The notes: generated from the letters alone by a model not told the origin. 64,000 bases of DNA from CAVWCW01 sp963753615 (GCA_963753615.1 CAVWCW010000024.1:26766-90765), one strand, 5' to 3'; positions 44,818 through 54,172 are shown, counted from the stretch's first letter. Numbers and translations are program-made.

Positions 44818-44884
44818 GACAACGGCTCGCGCGGCGGCCCGCAGGCCGCGGTTACTGCGGAATGGTCCCCCGCCGGCCCGGGGG

Positions 44885-45945
44885 TCAGAGGCGTACCCGG
44901 GTCATGATATCCGCATGCTCGAAGATCATGCACTGTTGCAGATCAAGTTCCTGCCGACACCCGCCGAAACGGCGCGCCGGTACATGGCCAGTGCGATGGC
45001 GACATCGATATAGGCCAGACCCACGGCATTGAAATAGATACGTTCATCGTCGGATTCACGCCCCGGCATGTGGCCCGAGACCAACTGGTGCAGATCGGCG
45101 TGGATATCGTTGCCTGCTGATCAGTCCTTCGCCGTACATGCGGCTCAGCGTCTGGGTGCGGTGGCAGACGGTGTCCCAGTCATCACAGACAATCTTGTCG
45201 CACTGCTGGGCCACCGCGTATTCGTCCTCCCAGCCGCCGATATGGCTGTAGAAGGCACCCGGCTTCATCCAAGCGGCCTTCAGCAGGGGCGCCTGGGCGC
45301 TGGTGGCGGTAACCAGGATATCCGCCCCGTCCATGGCGGCGCGGCCATGAGTGTTGGCGGCGACGAATTCCATATCGGGAAACAGTGGCGAGAGTTCGGC
45401 GATAAAGCGCTCCTCTTCATCCAGGGTCTTGGCCGCCACCCGGCATTCCTGCAGGCTCGGGCGCACCAGCTTCATCGACAGCAGGTGCATCTTGGCCTGC
45501 TCGCCGGCACCGATGAAGCCGATCGTTTCGGCTGTCCTGGCGCGCCAGGTGCTTGGCGGCGATGGCGCCCATGGCCGCGACCCGCATATTGGATGCCAGC
45601 GTGCCCTCCATCACCGCGATCGGGAAGCCGCGTTCGATCTCCGACAGACACGAAGATGGCGGACAGGTTCTGCACCCCGTGGCGCTCCGGATTGTGCGGG
45701 AACACCGAAACCCACTTGACCCCGCACACCTGCTCATCGAGCAGGGTCGCGGGCAGGCAGTTGATGCGCTCCTGGCTGGCTTGATTGAAGATCTGCACGA
45801 TCTTTTCAGGAAACAGGATGCGCTGGTCCTCGAACGCCAGCATCGCCTTTTCCGCCACCTCCATCGCCATACGGATATCGAAGCAGCCGGCCTGCAGCAG
45901 GTCCTCCTGGGACAGATAGCGAAAACTCACGCGATGTGGATGCAT
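44885..45945 (-). CDS. Ornithine cyclodeaminase / mu-crystallin family protein (several apparent frameshifts)
   Basis: Four successive frames together give one family protein of about 350 residues. They read SQEDLLQAGCFDIRMAMEVA at the start, then SEIERGFPIAVMEGTLASNM, then the NAD-site region around QAKMHLLSMKLVRPSL with VTATSAQAPLLKAAWM, then DERIYFNAVGLAYIDVAIAL. Each of the first three joins is mended by dropping one base, near 45648, 45530 and 45113-45118. The very C-terminus may need one more indel, giving EHADIMTRVRL and a stop at 44885; without it the stop is at 44926. The family deaminates ornithine or reduces cyclic imines. It leads the operon with the HcnABC-like subunits, which suggests imine chemistry linked to the oxidase. 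A strong ribosome-binding site (GGAGGAGAG) precedes the ATG. Confidence 0.82.
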
Positions 45946-46022
45946 CTCTCCTCCCCCGGGTGGCGCTTGGCCAACCTTTCTATTTTTAGTCGAGATTATG
46001 CCGGAGCAGTGCGCCGGAGTCG

Positions 46023-46047
46023 AAAAAAACCGGGACCGAAGCCCCGG
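46023..46047 (-). terminator. Intrinsic terminator, minus strand
   Basis: On the minus strand CCGGG (46047-46043) and CCCGG (46034-46030) form a short GC stem followed by seven T residues (46029-46023). It lies just upstream of the cyclodeaminase operon and would isolate it from transcription entering from the dgkA side. Confidence 0.6.
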
Positions 46048-46199
46048 ATCAAGCGACGCGAAGACCGAACATTTCGCAGGAGCGCCCGATCACCGATGGC
46101 TTCGGCTCCGGGCGGCGGCACAGGGAGGGGAATGCCATTCCGAACCGACTCGCGTTTCGAGTGGCGACCCGCCGAGCGAGGGTCAAGCTCCGTCTAGAC

Positions 46200-46621
46200 A
46201 AAACTACAAGCGCCAGATTACGGAAGGATTACGGCGGGCGCCATTTCCGCCCTACGACGCTATCCGGCGGCCCGCTTCGCCGGCTTCCGCTACGGCGAGG
46301 AGCTGGCCCGTTTATTTTGCGGCGACCGACGTGTTCGTGTTTCCCAGCCGCACCGACACCTTCGGACTGGTGATGTTGGAGACCATGGCCTTCGGGGTGC
46401 CGGTGGCCGCCTTCCCGGTCACCGGCCCGATCGACCTGGTGCAACCCGGACGCACCGGCGAACTGGACCCGGACCTGGGTACCGCGGTGCGCAGTGCGTT
46501 GTGCTTGGACCCGGCCCCGGCCCGGGACTATGCCCTGACCCACTCGTGGCCCGCCGCCACCGAGCAGTTTGTGGCGCGGCTGGCGGTGGAGCCGGCGCGC
46601 CAGCAAGGGGCCGGGGCGTGA
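46200..46621 (+). pseudogene. Glycosyltransferase family 4 remnant (C-terminal part only)
   Basis: Only the last 130 or so residues of a GT-B glycosyltransferase remain. The segment reads RYPAARFAGFRYGEELA, then, after dropping one T near 46313-46316, RYFAATDVFVFPSRTDTFG and LVMLETMAFGVPVAAFPVTG. This holds the donor-binding E-x7-E region. Nothing in the 250 bases upstream looks like the missing 250-300 residues. A full glycosyltransferase gene near dgkA is common in gammaproteobacteria, so this looks like a deletion remnant. It ends at 46621, converging with dgkA. The region 45946-46200 holds no other gene that I can support. Confidence 0.8.
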
Positions 46622-46625
46622 CAGG

Positions 46626-46640
46626 CAAGGAAGATCCTTG
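46626..46640. repeat. Short palindrome between glycosyltransferase remnant and dgkA
   Basis: CAAGGA (46626-46631) and TCCTTG (46635-46640) form a six-base stem with a three-base loop between two converging genes. There is no T run. Confidence 0.3.
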
Positions 46641-46655
46641 GTGACAGCAGCAAGC

Positions 46656-47021
46656 TCAATCCAACAGGATCAGCCCCCAGGTGCCGGCGGACAGAATCAG
46701 GGCCCCCATGACCGCAGCCGAACCCAGGTCCTTGGCCCGGCCGGCCAGCTCGTGGTGTTCGCTGCCGATCCGGTCAACCGCCGCCTCCACCGCGGAATTG
46801 AGCAGTTCTACGATCAGCACCAACAGCCAGGAACCGATCAACAGGACCCGCTCTACCCCGGTATCGCCCAGCCAGGCGCCGAGGGGCACGGCCAGCAGCA
46901 GCACCCATGCCTCCTGCCGGAACGCCTGCTCGTGGCGATAGCAGGCGCGCACCCCCTTGAGCGAGTATCGGGTGGCGTTGACCAGGCGTTGCCAGGGGTC
47001 GACGTCTTGTTGATTCGGCAT
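46656..47021 (-). CDS. dgkA: Diacylglycerol kinase
   Basis: This 121-residue integral membrane kinase with three helices recycles diacylglycerol produced by membrane-derived oligosaccharide or LPS modification. The family signature ELLNSAVEAAVDRIG with HELAGRAKDLGSAAV is intact. The N-terminal helix carries RYSLKGVRACYRHEQAFRQE. The ATG at 47021 gives the usual start; a longer start overlaps nothing useful. Confidence 0.95.
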   Translation of the reverse strand: MPNQQDVDPWQRLVNATRYSLKGVRACYRHEQAFRQEAWVLLLAVPLGAWLGDTGVERVLLIGSWLLVLIVELLNSAVEAAVDRIGSEHHELAGRAKDLGSAAVMGALILSAGTWGLILLD

Positions 47022-47119
47022 GCTTGGGCTCCGGAGGAACCGCCGGCCGGGCGGTCGGCGGCAATCGGCCAATATTGGCGGTCGCAGACCGTCGTTGTTA
47101 TACGGTTGCGGCCGCGGCC

Positions 47120-48411
47120 TCAGGCGCGCTTATCCAGCGGCAGGTAATCCGCCAAGGCGTCCCCGGTATAGATCTGGCGCGGGCGGGCGATGCGCCCCCC
47201 GGGACTCTGATGCTGCTCCCACCAGTGGGCGATCCAGCCCGGCAACCGGCCGATGGCGAACATCACGGTGAACATGTCGGTGGGAATGCCGATGGCGCGC
47301 AGGATGATGCCGCTGTAGAAATCCACGTTCGGGTACAGTTTGCGCTCGACAAAGTACGGGTCTTCGAGCGCGATCTGCTCCAGCTCTGCGGGCGATGTCC
47401 AGCAGCGGATCGCGCTTGCCCAGGTGGGCCAGCAAGCCGTTCGGCGGTAGCGGCCAGCATCCGGGCCCTGGGATCGAAGTTCTTGTAGACCCGATGGCCG
47501 AAGCCCATCAGCCGCACCTTGCTGTCCTGATCCTTGGCCAGCTTGACGTATTCTTCGGGGGTGGTGTTGCCCTGATGGATTGCCTCCAGCATCTTGAGCA
47601 CCTGCACATTGGCCCCGCCGTGCAGCGGCCCCCAAAGAGCGCATACGCCGGCGGCGCAGGAGGCGAACAGGTTCGCCTGGCTGGAACCGACCATCCGCAC
47701 GGTGGAGGTAGAGCAGTTCTGCTCGTGGTCGGCATGCAGCAACAGCACCAGGTTGAGGGCATCGCGCACGGTCTCGCTGCACAGGTGCTGGTCGTAGGGC
47801 CGTGAAAACATCATGTGCAGGAAGTTCGGAACGTAACGCAGGTTGGGGTCCGGGTAGATGTAAGGCAGGCCGTGAGAGTGGCGGAAGGCGTAGGCGGCGA
47901 TGGTGCGCACCTTACTGATCAGGCGCGCCGCCGCCGAGCGGAAGCGGCCGGGGTCTTCCAGTTCGTGGAACTCCGGGTAGAAGCAGGACAAGGCGTTGAT
48001 CATGGCCGAGAGGATGGCCATCGGCGGCGCCGAGCGGGGAAAGCCCTCGAAGTGATGCTTCATCCCCTCGTCGATATTGGCGTGCTCGTTGAGGAAGTCG
48101 GCGAATCCGGCATACTCGGGTTCGGTTGGCAACTGGCCGAAGATCAGCAACCAGGCCACCTCGACGAAGTTGGGGCTCGCGGCGAATTGCTCGATCGGGA
48201 TGCCGCGATAGCGAAGAATCCCCTGCTCGCCGTCGATAAAGGTAATGTCGCTGGTACAACTACCGGTGTTGCCGTAGCCCGGATCCAGGGTGATGTGGCC
48301 GGTGCTGGCACGCAGCCCGCCGATGTCGATGGCACGCTCGCCTACGCTGCCCTCGACAATAGGCAATTCATAGGCTTGATCGCCGATGGTCAGGGTGGCA
48401 TGGTCGGTCAT
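47120..48411 (-). CDS. gltA: Citrate synthase (two apparent frameshifts)
   Basis: This type II citrate synthase of about 429 residues starts the TCA cycle. The first 330 codons are continuous, with the catalytic histidine regions SCAAGVCALWGPLHGGANV and MGFGHRVYKNFDPRARML. After ATAER the frame shifts twice. Dropping one base near 47433 gives LLAHLGKRDPLLDIA, and dropping one near 47387 gives ELEQIALEDPYFVERKLYPN. The rest, VDFYSGIILRAIGIPTDMFT with the catalytic aspartate-containing region and RPRQIYTG, ends at 47120 as in intact enzymes. It is preceded by a good promoter. Confidence 0.95.
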
Positions 48412-48467
48412 GGTAGCCTGCTCCTATGTGACGAACCCGCATTCGAAGCGCCGTCCGCAAGTATTTG

Positions 48468-48496
48468 ATAATACTCCTGGGCACAATGGCTGTCAG
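48468..48496 (-). promoter_or_regulatory. Sigma-70 promoter of gltA
   Basis: On the minus strand CTGACA (48496-48491) and TATTAT (48473-48468) each match five of six consensus bases with a 17-base spacer. The start point would be near 48461, giving a leader of about 50 bases that contains AGGAGC before the ATG. On the other strand TACAAT (48510-48515) may be the -10 box of the methyltransferase gene. Confidence 0.6.
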
Positions 48497-48546
48497 CCCG
48501 AACAACCGCTACAATCGCCCCTCCCCACCCCACCACCGGACGCCCC

Positions 48547-49140
48547 ATGCCGCCAGACTCCAGCATCGATCGCCTGCGCCAGGACATCTCCTTCAACGAG
48601 CGCCTCCGGGGGCATGAATACCGCTTTGTCTCCACCTGGGGACTGTTCTCGCCGCGCAGCTTGGACGAGGGCTCGCGCCTGCTGCTGGAGCAGATGCCGG
48701 TGCAGCCGGACGATGACTGCCTGGACCTGGGCTGCGGATACGGTCCGATCGGTATCGCCATGGCGCATCAGGCGCCGCGGGGCAGGACGCTGCTGGTGGA
48801 CAAGGACTTTGTGGCGGTGGAATACGCCCAACGCAATATTCTAAAAAACCATTTGGGCAACTGCGAGGCGCGACTGAGCAACGGCTTCAGCCAGGTCGGC
48901 GAGCGCCGCTTCGACCTGATCGCCTCCAATATCCCGGCCAAGGTGGGCAAGGAACTACTGCTGATCCTGCTGCACGACGCCCACGCCCACCTGCGGCCAG
49001 GCGGGCGGCTGTACCTGGTCACCATCAGTGGGCTGCGCAAGTTCATGCAGCGCTACCTGGCCGAGGTATTCGGCAACTACGACAAGGTCAAGCAGGGGCG
49101 CCAGTACACGGTGGCGATGGCGGTGCGCGAGGCGGATTGA
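48547..49140 (+). CDS. Class I SAM-dependent methyltransferase, RsmC-like
   Basis: This 197-residue protein is one MTS-type methyltransferase domain. The SAM-binding loop is CLDLGCGYGPIGIAMA and the catalytic motif is NIPAK in place of the usual NPPF. The N-terminal GHEYRFVSTWGLFSPRSLDEG matches the second domain of RsmC (16S rRNA G1207). Because the first domain is absent and motif IV is altered, the target may be different. It is divergent from gltA. Confidence 0.85.
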   Translation: MPPDSSIDRLRQDISFNERLRGHEYRFVSTWGLFSPRSLDEGSRLLLEQMPVQPDDDCLDLGCGYGPIGIAMAHQAPRGRTLLVDKDFVAVEYAQRNILKNHLGNCEARLSNGFSQVGERRFDLIASNIPAKVGKELLLILLHDAHAHLRPGGRLYLVTISGLRKFMQRYLAEVFGNYDKVKQGRQYTVAMAVREAD

Positions 49141-49193
49141 CAGCGTGTGGGCCGGCGGCTAGTTTCTGGGAACCCACACTAAGGAGAACCCGG

Positions 49194-49535
49194 ATGGCCG
49201 ACATAAAGCTCTACCAGATCCCCCGCTCGATCCTGGCACAAGAGCCGAAGCCCATACTCGAGATCGATTTTCTCGAAGAATTGCAGGCCGAAGGCTTCAC
49301 CCCCAGACAGTTGGAATCCCCCCAGACATTGGCCCTGATCGGCAATGTGGCGGCCCGGGTGGCGGAACGCCTGGGGCACGCCGCCAAGACCAACTACGGG
49401 GTACTGTCGGTATTCGACCAGGCGCAGATGAGCGCCTACAAGGCGCTGCTGGAAGACTACCGTATGAACCCCGAACCCGCGACTTCCAGCGGTGAGGGCA
49501 AAAAGAAGAAAAAGAAAAAAAAGAAGAAGAACTGA
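49194..49535 (+). CDS. Small protein of unknown function with polylysine tail
   Basis: This 113-residue cytoplasmic protein begins MADIKLYQIPRSILAQEPKP after an AAGGAG ribosome-binding site. It has an alpha-helical middle (about 25-90). The tail is GEG followed by ten lysines and a final asparagine, coded by mixed AAA and AAG codons, which argues that it is selected rather than a slipped homopolymer. I do not recognise the family. A tail of this kind could bind nucleic acid, polyphosphate or acidic membranes, but that is inference. Confidence 0.75.
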   Translation: MADIKLYQIPRSILAQEPKPILEIDFLEELQAEGFTPRQLESPQTLALIGNVAARVAERLGHAAKTNYGVLSVFDQAQMSAYKALLEDYRMNPEPATSSGEGKKKKKKKKKKN

Positions 49536-49877
49536 GGCCGACCTCCCGAAGGTCTCTCGACTCAAAATCACTTGGGGCTGATATTGAAGCCGGAAGTTCC
49601 TTCCCGATGTGACATCGAGGTGATAACGCCCGCGGAATGGGGAAGATTGTTCGCTGGCAACGCGGTGCTATCCGCGATCTTCTAACTCTGGTTTGCCCCT
49701 TAGGCAGTTCTGCCATACCCGATCGATGACGGTTCGCGTGACGCCGCTCATTGCTCACGCCTATGTGGCTTGTAGACTGGGTGCGTTGGTTGCGCCGGCG
49801 GGTTCGACAACCGCCGGGTGGGCCATACTTGAAGGCAAAGCAGAATCGACACCGCTGCGACAGAAACGGAATCCGCC
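49536..49877. other. Intergenic region before the efflux operon
   Basis: No gene is seen in these 342 bases. A GC-rich stem, CCGGCGG..TT with AACCGCCGG (49795-49817), lies 60 bases before the adaptor gene and could be a regulatory hairpin. I find only weak promoter-like elements. Confidence 0.4.
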
Positions 49878-51032
49878 ATGGGTAAGCGATCGGTACGCGC
49901 CATTATCAGCCTCCTGTTGCTGGCCAGCGCCGTCGCCGGTGTCTGGTACCTGACCCGGCCCAAACCGGTGGCAGTGCAGTTGGCAACGGTGGAGCGGGGG
50001 CCGGTGGAGGAGACCGTGGCCAATACCCGGGCGGGCACGGTCATGGCCTGCCGGCGCGCCCGGCTGTCGCCCAGCGTAGGCGGCCAGATCGCCCGGCTGG
50101 AGGCTCATGAGGGCGACCGCGTCGAGACCGGCCAGCTGCTGCTGGAGCTGTGGAATCAGGACCTGCAGGCCGGGTTGGAGCTGGCCGGCAGCGAGGTGCA
50201 GGTAGCGAAAGCCCGCGGCGAGTCCGCTTGCCTGAGCGCAGAAGTCGCCCAGCGCGAGGCCGACCGCCTGACTCGACTGAGCAAGACCGGCGCCGCCTCG
50301 GTAGACCAGACCGACCGCGCCGAGACCCAGGCCAAGGCCAACCGGGCGGAGTGCGCGGCGGCCCGGGCCGAGGCCCTAGTCAGCGCGGCCCGGGTGCGGG
50401 TGGCCGCCGCCAAACTGGATCGCACCCGGCTGCTGGCGCCGTTTGCCGGGGTGGTGGCCGAGATCAATGGCGAGCTCAACGAGTATGTCACCCCCTCGCC
50501 GATAGGCATCCCTACGCCGCCGGCGGTGGACCTGGTCGACAACACCTGCTTCTACGTCAGCGCCCCGATCGACGAGGTCGACGCATCTCAGGTGGCCACC
50601 GGCCTGCACGCCCGCATCAGCCTGGACGCCTTCCGCGACCAGTCCTTCGAAGGCCGGGTTCGGCGGGTAGCCGACTATGTGCTGGACTTGGAAAAACAGG
50701 CCCGGACGGTGGATGTGGAGGTGGAATTCATTAACCCGGAAGATCTGGAACGCCTACTGGCCGGCTACAGCGCCGACGTGGAGGTCGTGCTGGATGCCCG
50801 TGCCGACACCCTGCGCATCCCCACCGAGGCGGTGCTGGAGGAGAAACGGGTGTACGTGTTCCAACCCGAGACCGGGCTGCTCGAGAGCCGGGAGATCCGC
50901 ATCGGCATGGCCAACTGGGATCACACCGAGGTGCTGTCGGGACTCGGCGCGGGCGAACAAGTGGTCACCTCGGTGGACCGCGCCGGGGTCGAGGACGGCG
51001 CCCGGGCGGCGGCGGAAACGCAGCAGGATTGA
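49878..51032 (+). CDS. Efflux periplasmic adaptor subunit, MacA/HlyD type
   Basis: This 384-residue membrane-fusion protein has one N-terminal membrane anchor (about 9-26), a split lipoyl domain (LSPSVGGQIARLEAHEGDRV and KLDRTRLLAPFAGVVAEIN), a coiled-coil hairpin between them and a beta-barrel region. It would link an inner-membrane ABC transporter to an outer-membrane channel. The next three genes encode the transporter, so the set is a MacAB-like exporter. A TolC-type partner is not seen nearby. Confidence 0.9.
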   Translation: MGKRSVRAIISLLLLASAVAGVWYLTRPKPVAVQLATVERGPVEETVANTRAGTVMACRRARLSPSVGGQIARLEAHEGDRVETGQLLLELWNQDLQAGLELAGSEVQVAKARGESACLSAEVAQREADRLTRLSKTGAASVDQTDRAETQAKANRAECAAARAEALVSAARVRVAAAKLDRTRLLAPFAGVVAEINGELNEYVTPSPIGIPTPPAVDLVDNTCFYVSAPIDEVDASQVATGLHARISLDAFRDQSFEGRVRRVADYVLDLEKQARTVDVEVEFINPEDLERLLAGYSADVEVVLDARADTLRIPTEAVLEEKRVYVFQPETGLLESREIRIGMANWDHTEVLSGLGAGEQVVTSVDRAGVEDGARAAAETQQD

Positions 51033-51039
51033 CGCCGCC

Positions 51040-51717
51040 ATGATCGAGCTGGAGGGCATCGCGCGCAGCTTTCAGGTCGGCGACGAGGAGGTACACGCCC
51101 TGCGCGACATCGACTTGCGCTTTCCCCCCGGCGCCTATGCCTCAATCATGGGCCCCTCGGGCTCCGGCAAATCCACCCTTTTGAACATCCTGGGGCTACT
51201 CGACCGCCCGGACCGCGGCGTCTACCGTGTCGATGGGGCCGATACCACCCAGCTCGACGACCGCCAACAGGCACGCATCCGCCGCGACCGGATCGGCTTT
51301 GTATTTCAGGCCTTTCACCTGATTCCGCGCCTGAGCGCGGCCCAGAATGTGGAGCTGCCGCTGACCCTGGCCGGCATTCCTCCGGCCCAGCGCCGTCCCC
51401 GGGTGCAGGCGGCGCTGGCCGCCATGGGCCTGGAAGATCGGGCCGGCCATCGCCCGGACCAGCTCTCCGGCGGCCAACGCCAGCGTGCAGCCATCGCCCG
51501 CGCCACCATCATGCGCCCGGAGTTGGTCCTGGCCGACGAGCCCACAGGAAATCTGGACCATCACTCGGGACGCAGCGTTATCGAGGCCCTGGAGACCCTG
51601 AACCGCCAGGGCATCACCCTGCTGATCGTCACCCACGACCCGGCGATCGGCGAGCGCGCCCCCCGGAACATCCGCCTGGTGGACGGCCTGATCGCCGCCG
51701 ACAGCGCGCCGCAATGA
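51040..51717 (+). CDS. ABC transporter ATP-binding protein, MacB/LolD type
   Basis: This 225-residue ATPase has Walker A GPSGSGKST, the Q loop GFVFQAFHLIPRLSA, signature LSGGQRQRAAIARA, Walker B LVLADEPTGNLD and the switch histidine in VTHD. Length and motifs match the MacB/LolD family, which drives extrusion by mechanotransmission. It starts eight bases after the adaptor gene and overlaps the first permease by four bases. Confidence 0.94.
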   Translation: MIELEGIARSFQVGDEEVHALRDIDLRFPPGAYASIMGPSGSGKSTLLNILGLLDRPDRGVYRVDGADTTQLDDRQQARIRRDRIGFVFQAFHLIPRLSAAQNVELPLTLAGIPPAQRRPRVQAALAAMGLEDRAGHRPDQLSGGQRQRAAIARATIMRPELVLADEPTGNLDHHSGRSVIEALETLNRQGITLLIVTHDPAIGERAPRNIRLVDGLIAADSAPQ

Positions 51718-52919
51718 GGAACCGCGATCTTGCTCAGTTCAGCGCCCGCGCCCTCCGCGGCTACCCGACCCGCAGTCTGCTGATGCTGCTCGCGATGGGC
51801 ATCGGCGTGGCCTCGGTAATGCTGCTCACCGCCCTGGGCGAAGGGGCGCGGCGCTATGTGATGGGAGAATTTTCCGCCCTCGGAACCCACTTGGTGATCG
51901 TGCTGCCGGGGCGCTCCGAGACCGTCGGCGGTCCCCCGCCACTGCTCGCCAACACCCCCCGCGACCTTACCCTGGACGATGCCCTGGCCCTGTTACGCAG
52001 CTCCGCGGTGCGCCGCGTGGCCCCGATCTCGGTAGGGTCGGCCCCGGTCTCCTACCGCCAATTGGAGCGCGAGGTCAGCATCGTCGGCTCGACCGCCGAG
52101 CTGGCAGAAGTGCGCCAGCTGCGCATCGGCCAGGGCAGCTTTCTGCCCCCGGGCCACCCCACCCGAGGCGCAGCGGTATGCGTAATCGGCTACACCGTCA
52201 AGCAGGAACTGTTCGGCGGCGCCAGCCCCCTCGGTCGCTGGCTGCGCATCGGCGACCGCCGGTTCCGGGTGATCGGTGTGTTGGCGGAAAAGGGACAGTC
52301 CCTGGGCCTGGATATGGACGATTTGGTGATCGTACCCCTGGCCTCCGCACAGAGCCTGTTCAACACCGAGGCCCTGTTCCGCGTCCTGGTGCAGGCCGAC
52401 GGCCGGGAAGCGATCCCCCGCGCCAAGCGCGCCATCGTCGAGATCGTGGGAGAGCGCCACGAGGGCGAGGACGACGTCACCGTGATCACCCAGGACGCGG
52501 TGCTGGCCACCTTCGACCGTATCCTCAACGCCCTTACCCTGACCGTAGCCGGCATCGCGGCAATCAGCCTGCTGGTAGCCGGCATCCTGATCATGAACGT
52601 CATGTTGATTTCGGTTGCCCAGCGCACCGCCGAGATCGGTCTGCTCAAGGCCCTGGGGGCGGGCCAGGGTCAGCTGCTTCAGCTGTTTCTGGCCGAGGCG
52701 GCGATGCTGTCGCTGCTCGGCGCATTGCTCGGGCTGGGCCTGGCCCTGACCGGCACCTGGGTGCTGGGCCGAGCCTTCCCCGAATTCCCGGTCCAGATCC
52801 CGCTCTGGGCCCTGCTCGCCGCCCTCGGTGTGGGCCTGGGCACCGGGCTCTGCTTCGGCGTGCTGCCGGCGCGCCGGGCCGCACGTCTCGACCCCGTGCA
52901 GGCCCTGGCCGGACGCTGA
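51714..52919 (+). CDS. ABC transporter permease, MacB/FtsX type (first)
   Basis: This 401-residue permease has one N-terminal membrane helix (about 20-42), a large periplasmic MacB-type domain and three C-terminal helices with an FtsX fold. Visible features are LLMLLAMGIGVASVMLLTAL, QRTAEIGLLKALGAG in the coupling helix and the last loop RRAARLDPVQALAG. It should pair with the second permease as a heterodimer. Confidence 0.92.
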   Translation: MRNRDLAQFSARALRGYPTRSLLMLLAMGIGVASVMLLTALGEGARRYVMGEFSALGTHLVIVLPGRSETVGGPPPLLANTPRDLTLDDALALLRSSAVRRVAPISVGSAPVSYRQLEREVSIVGSTAELAEVRQLRIGQGSFLPPGHPTRGAAVCVIGYTVKQELFGGASPLGRWLRIGDRRFRVIGVLAEKGQSLGLDMDDLVIVPLASAQSLFNTEALFRVLVQADGREAIPRAKRAIVEIVGERHEGEDDVTVITQDAVLATFDRILNALTLTVAGIAAISLLVAGILIMNVMLISVAQRTAEIGLLKALGAGQGQLLQLFLAEAAMLSLLGALLGLGLALTGTWVLGRAFPEFPVQIPLWALLAALGVGLGTGLCFGVLPARRAARLDPVQALAGR

Positions 52920-52922
52920 ACA

Positions 52923-54122
52923 ATGCTAATCACCGACTTCGTCCGCCTCTCCACCGGCGCCGTGCTCGGCCAGCACGTGCGCAGCCTGCTCACCGCTCTG
53001 GGGATCGCGGTGGGCATCGCCTCGGTGGTGCTGCTGACCGCCATCGGCGAGGGGGTGCACCAGTTCGTGTTGGCGGAGTTCACCCAGTTCGGCACCAATC
53101 TGATCGGCATCACCCCGGGCAAGTCCACCACCGTCGGCCTGTCGGGGGCCCTGGTCAGCAATGTGCGTCCGCTCAGCATTGACGACGCAGAGGCGCTCAA
53201 GCGCATCCCCGAGGTGCTTGCGGTGGTGCCAATGGTGCAGGGCAATGCCGAGGTGGAGGCCGGCGGGCGCAGTCGCCGCAGCATGATTATCGGCGCCGGG
53301 GCCCGGGTGCCCGAAGTCTGGCAGATGCACATCGCCTCTGGGCGTTTCCTGCCCGACGACGACCCGCGGGCGGCCCGCGCCTTCGCGGTGCTCGGCAGCA
53401 AGCAGCGCCGGGAACTGTTTCCCAACGCCAGTCCGCTCGGGCAACGGGTGCGCATCGCCGGCGAGCGCTTCCGGGTCATCGGGGTAATGGAGCCCAAGGG
53501 CCAGTTGCTCGGCTTCGATCTGGACGACACCGTGTATATTCCCGCCGGCCGGGCCCTCGCCATGTTCAACCGCGAGAGCCTGCACGAGGTGGATCTTCTG
53601 TACCACCCCGATAGCGGCGCCCAAGCGGTTGCAGAGCGAGTGCGGGCCCTGCTCACCGAACGCCACGGCCGCGAGGACTTTACCGTCACCACTCAGGAGG
53701 AGATGCTGGAAGTACTGGGCTCGGTACTCGAAATCCTTACCCTGGCGGTGGCCGCCCTGGGCGGCATCTCCTTGTTCGTCGGGGCGGTCGGCATTCTCAC
53801 GATCATGACCATCGCGGTCACCGAACGCACTGGCGAAATCGGCCTGCTGCGGGCCATTGGCGCCCGCCGCAGCCAGGTGCTGGGTCTTTTTCTGGGCGAG
53901 GCGATCGCCTTGGCCGCGCTAGGCGGCCTGGCCGGTCTGGTCTTGGGAGTGGGCAGCGCGGGGCTGCTGGCTCTGCTGGTGCCTGCCCTGCCGGTGCAAC
54001 TGTCCTGGGGCTACGTGCTTATGGCCGAGGCCCTGGCCGCCTTGGTCGGACTGCTATCGGGAGCCTTGCCGGCGAGCCGGGCCGCAGCCCTGGACCCGGT
54101 GCAGGCTCTTCGGGCCGAATAG
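52923..54122 (+). CDS. ABC transporter permease, MacB/FtsX type (second)
   Basis: This 399-residue paralogue has the same layout: an N-terminal helix (SLLTALGIAVGIASVVLLTA), a periplasmic domain and three C-terminal helices with TERTGEIGLLRAIGARRSQ and SRAAALDPVQALRAE. It starts three bases after the first permease gene. Two distinct permeases suggest a heterodimeric transporter; the substrate is unknown. Confidence 0.92.
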   Translation: MLITDFVRLSTGAVLGQHVRSLLTALGIAVGIASVVLLTAIGEGVHQFVLAEFTQFGTNLIGITPGKSTTVGLSGALVSNVRPLSIDDAEALKRIPEVLAVVPMVQGNAEVEAGGRSRRSMIIGAGARVPEVWQMHIASGRFLPDDDPRAARAFAVLGSKQRRELFPNASPLGQRVRIAGERFRVIGVMEPKGQLLGFDLDDTVYIPAGRALAMFNRESLHEVDLLYHPDSGAQAVAERVRALLTERHGREDFTVTTQEEMLEVLGSVLEILTLAVAALGGISLFVGAVGILTIMTIAVTERTGEIGLLRAIGARRSQVLGLFLGEAIALAALGGLAGLVLGVGSAGLLALLVPALPVQLSWGYVLMAEALAALVGLLSGALPASRAAALDPVQALRAE

Positions 54123-54166
54123 CGCGAGTTTCACGCTGGTTCACAACTCTCGCCTTTGATTCAGCG

Positions 54167-54172
54167 TATAAT
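54167..54172 (+). promoter_or_regulatory. -10 element before the outer-membrane protein gene
   Basis: A perfect TATAAT sits at 54167-54172 in an A/T-rich stretch, 75 bases before the GTG start. TTCACA at 54140-54145 resembles a -35 box but is 21 bases away, so the full promoter is uncertain. Confidence 0.45.
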
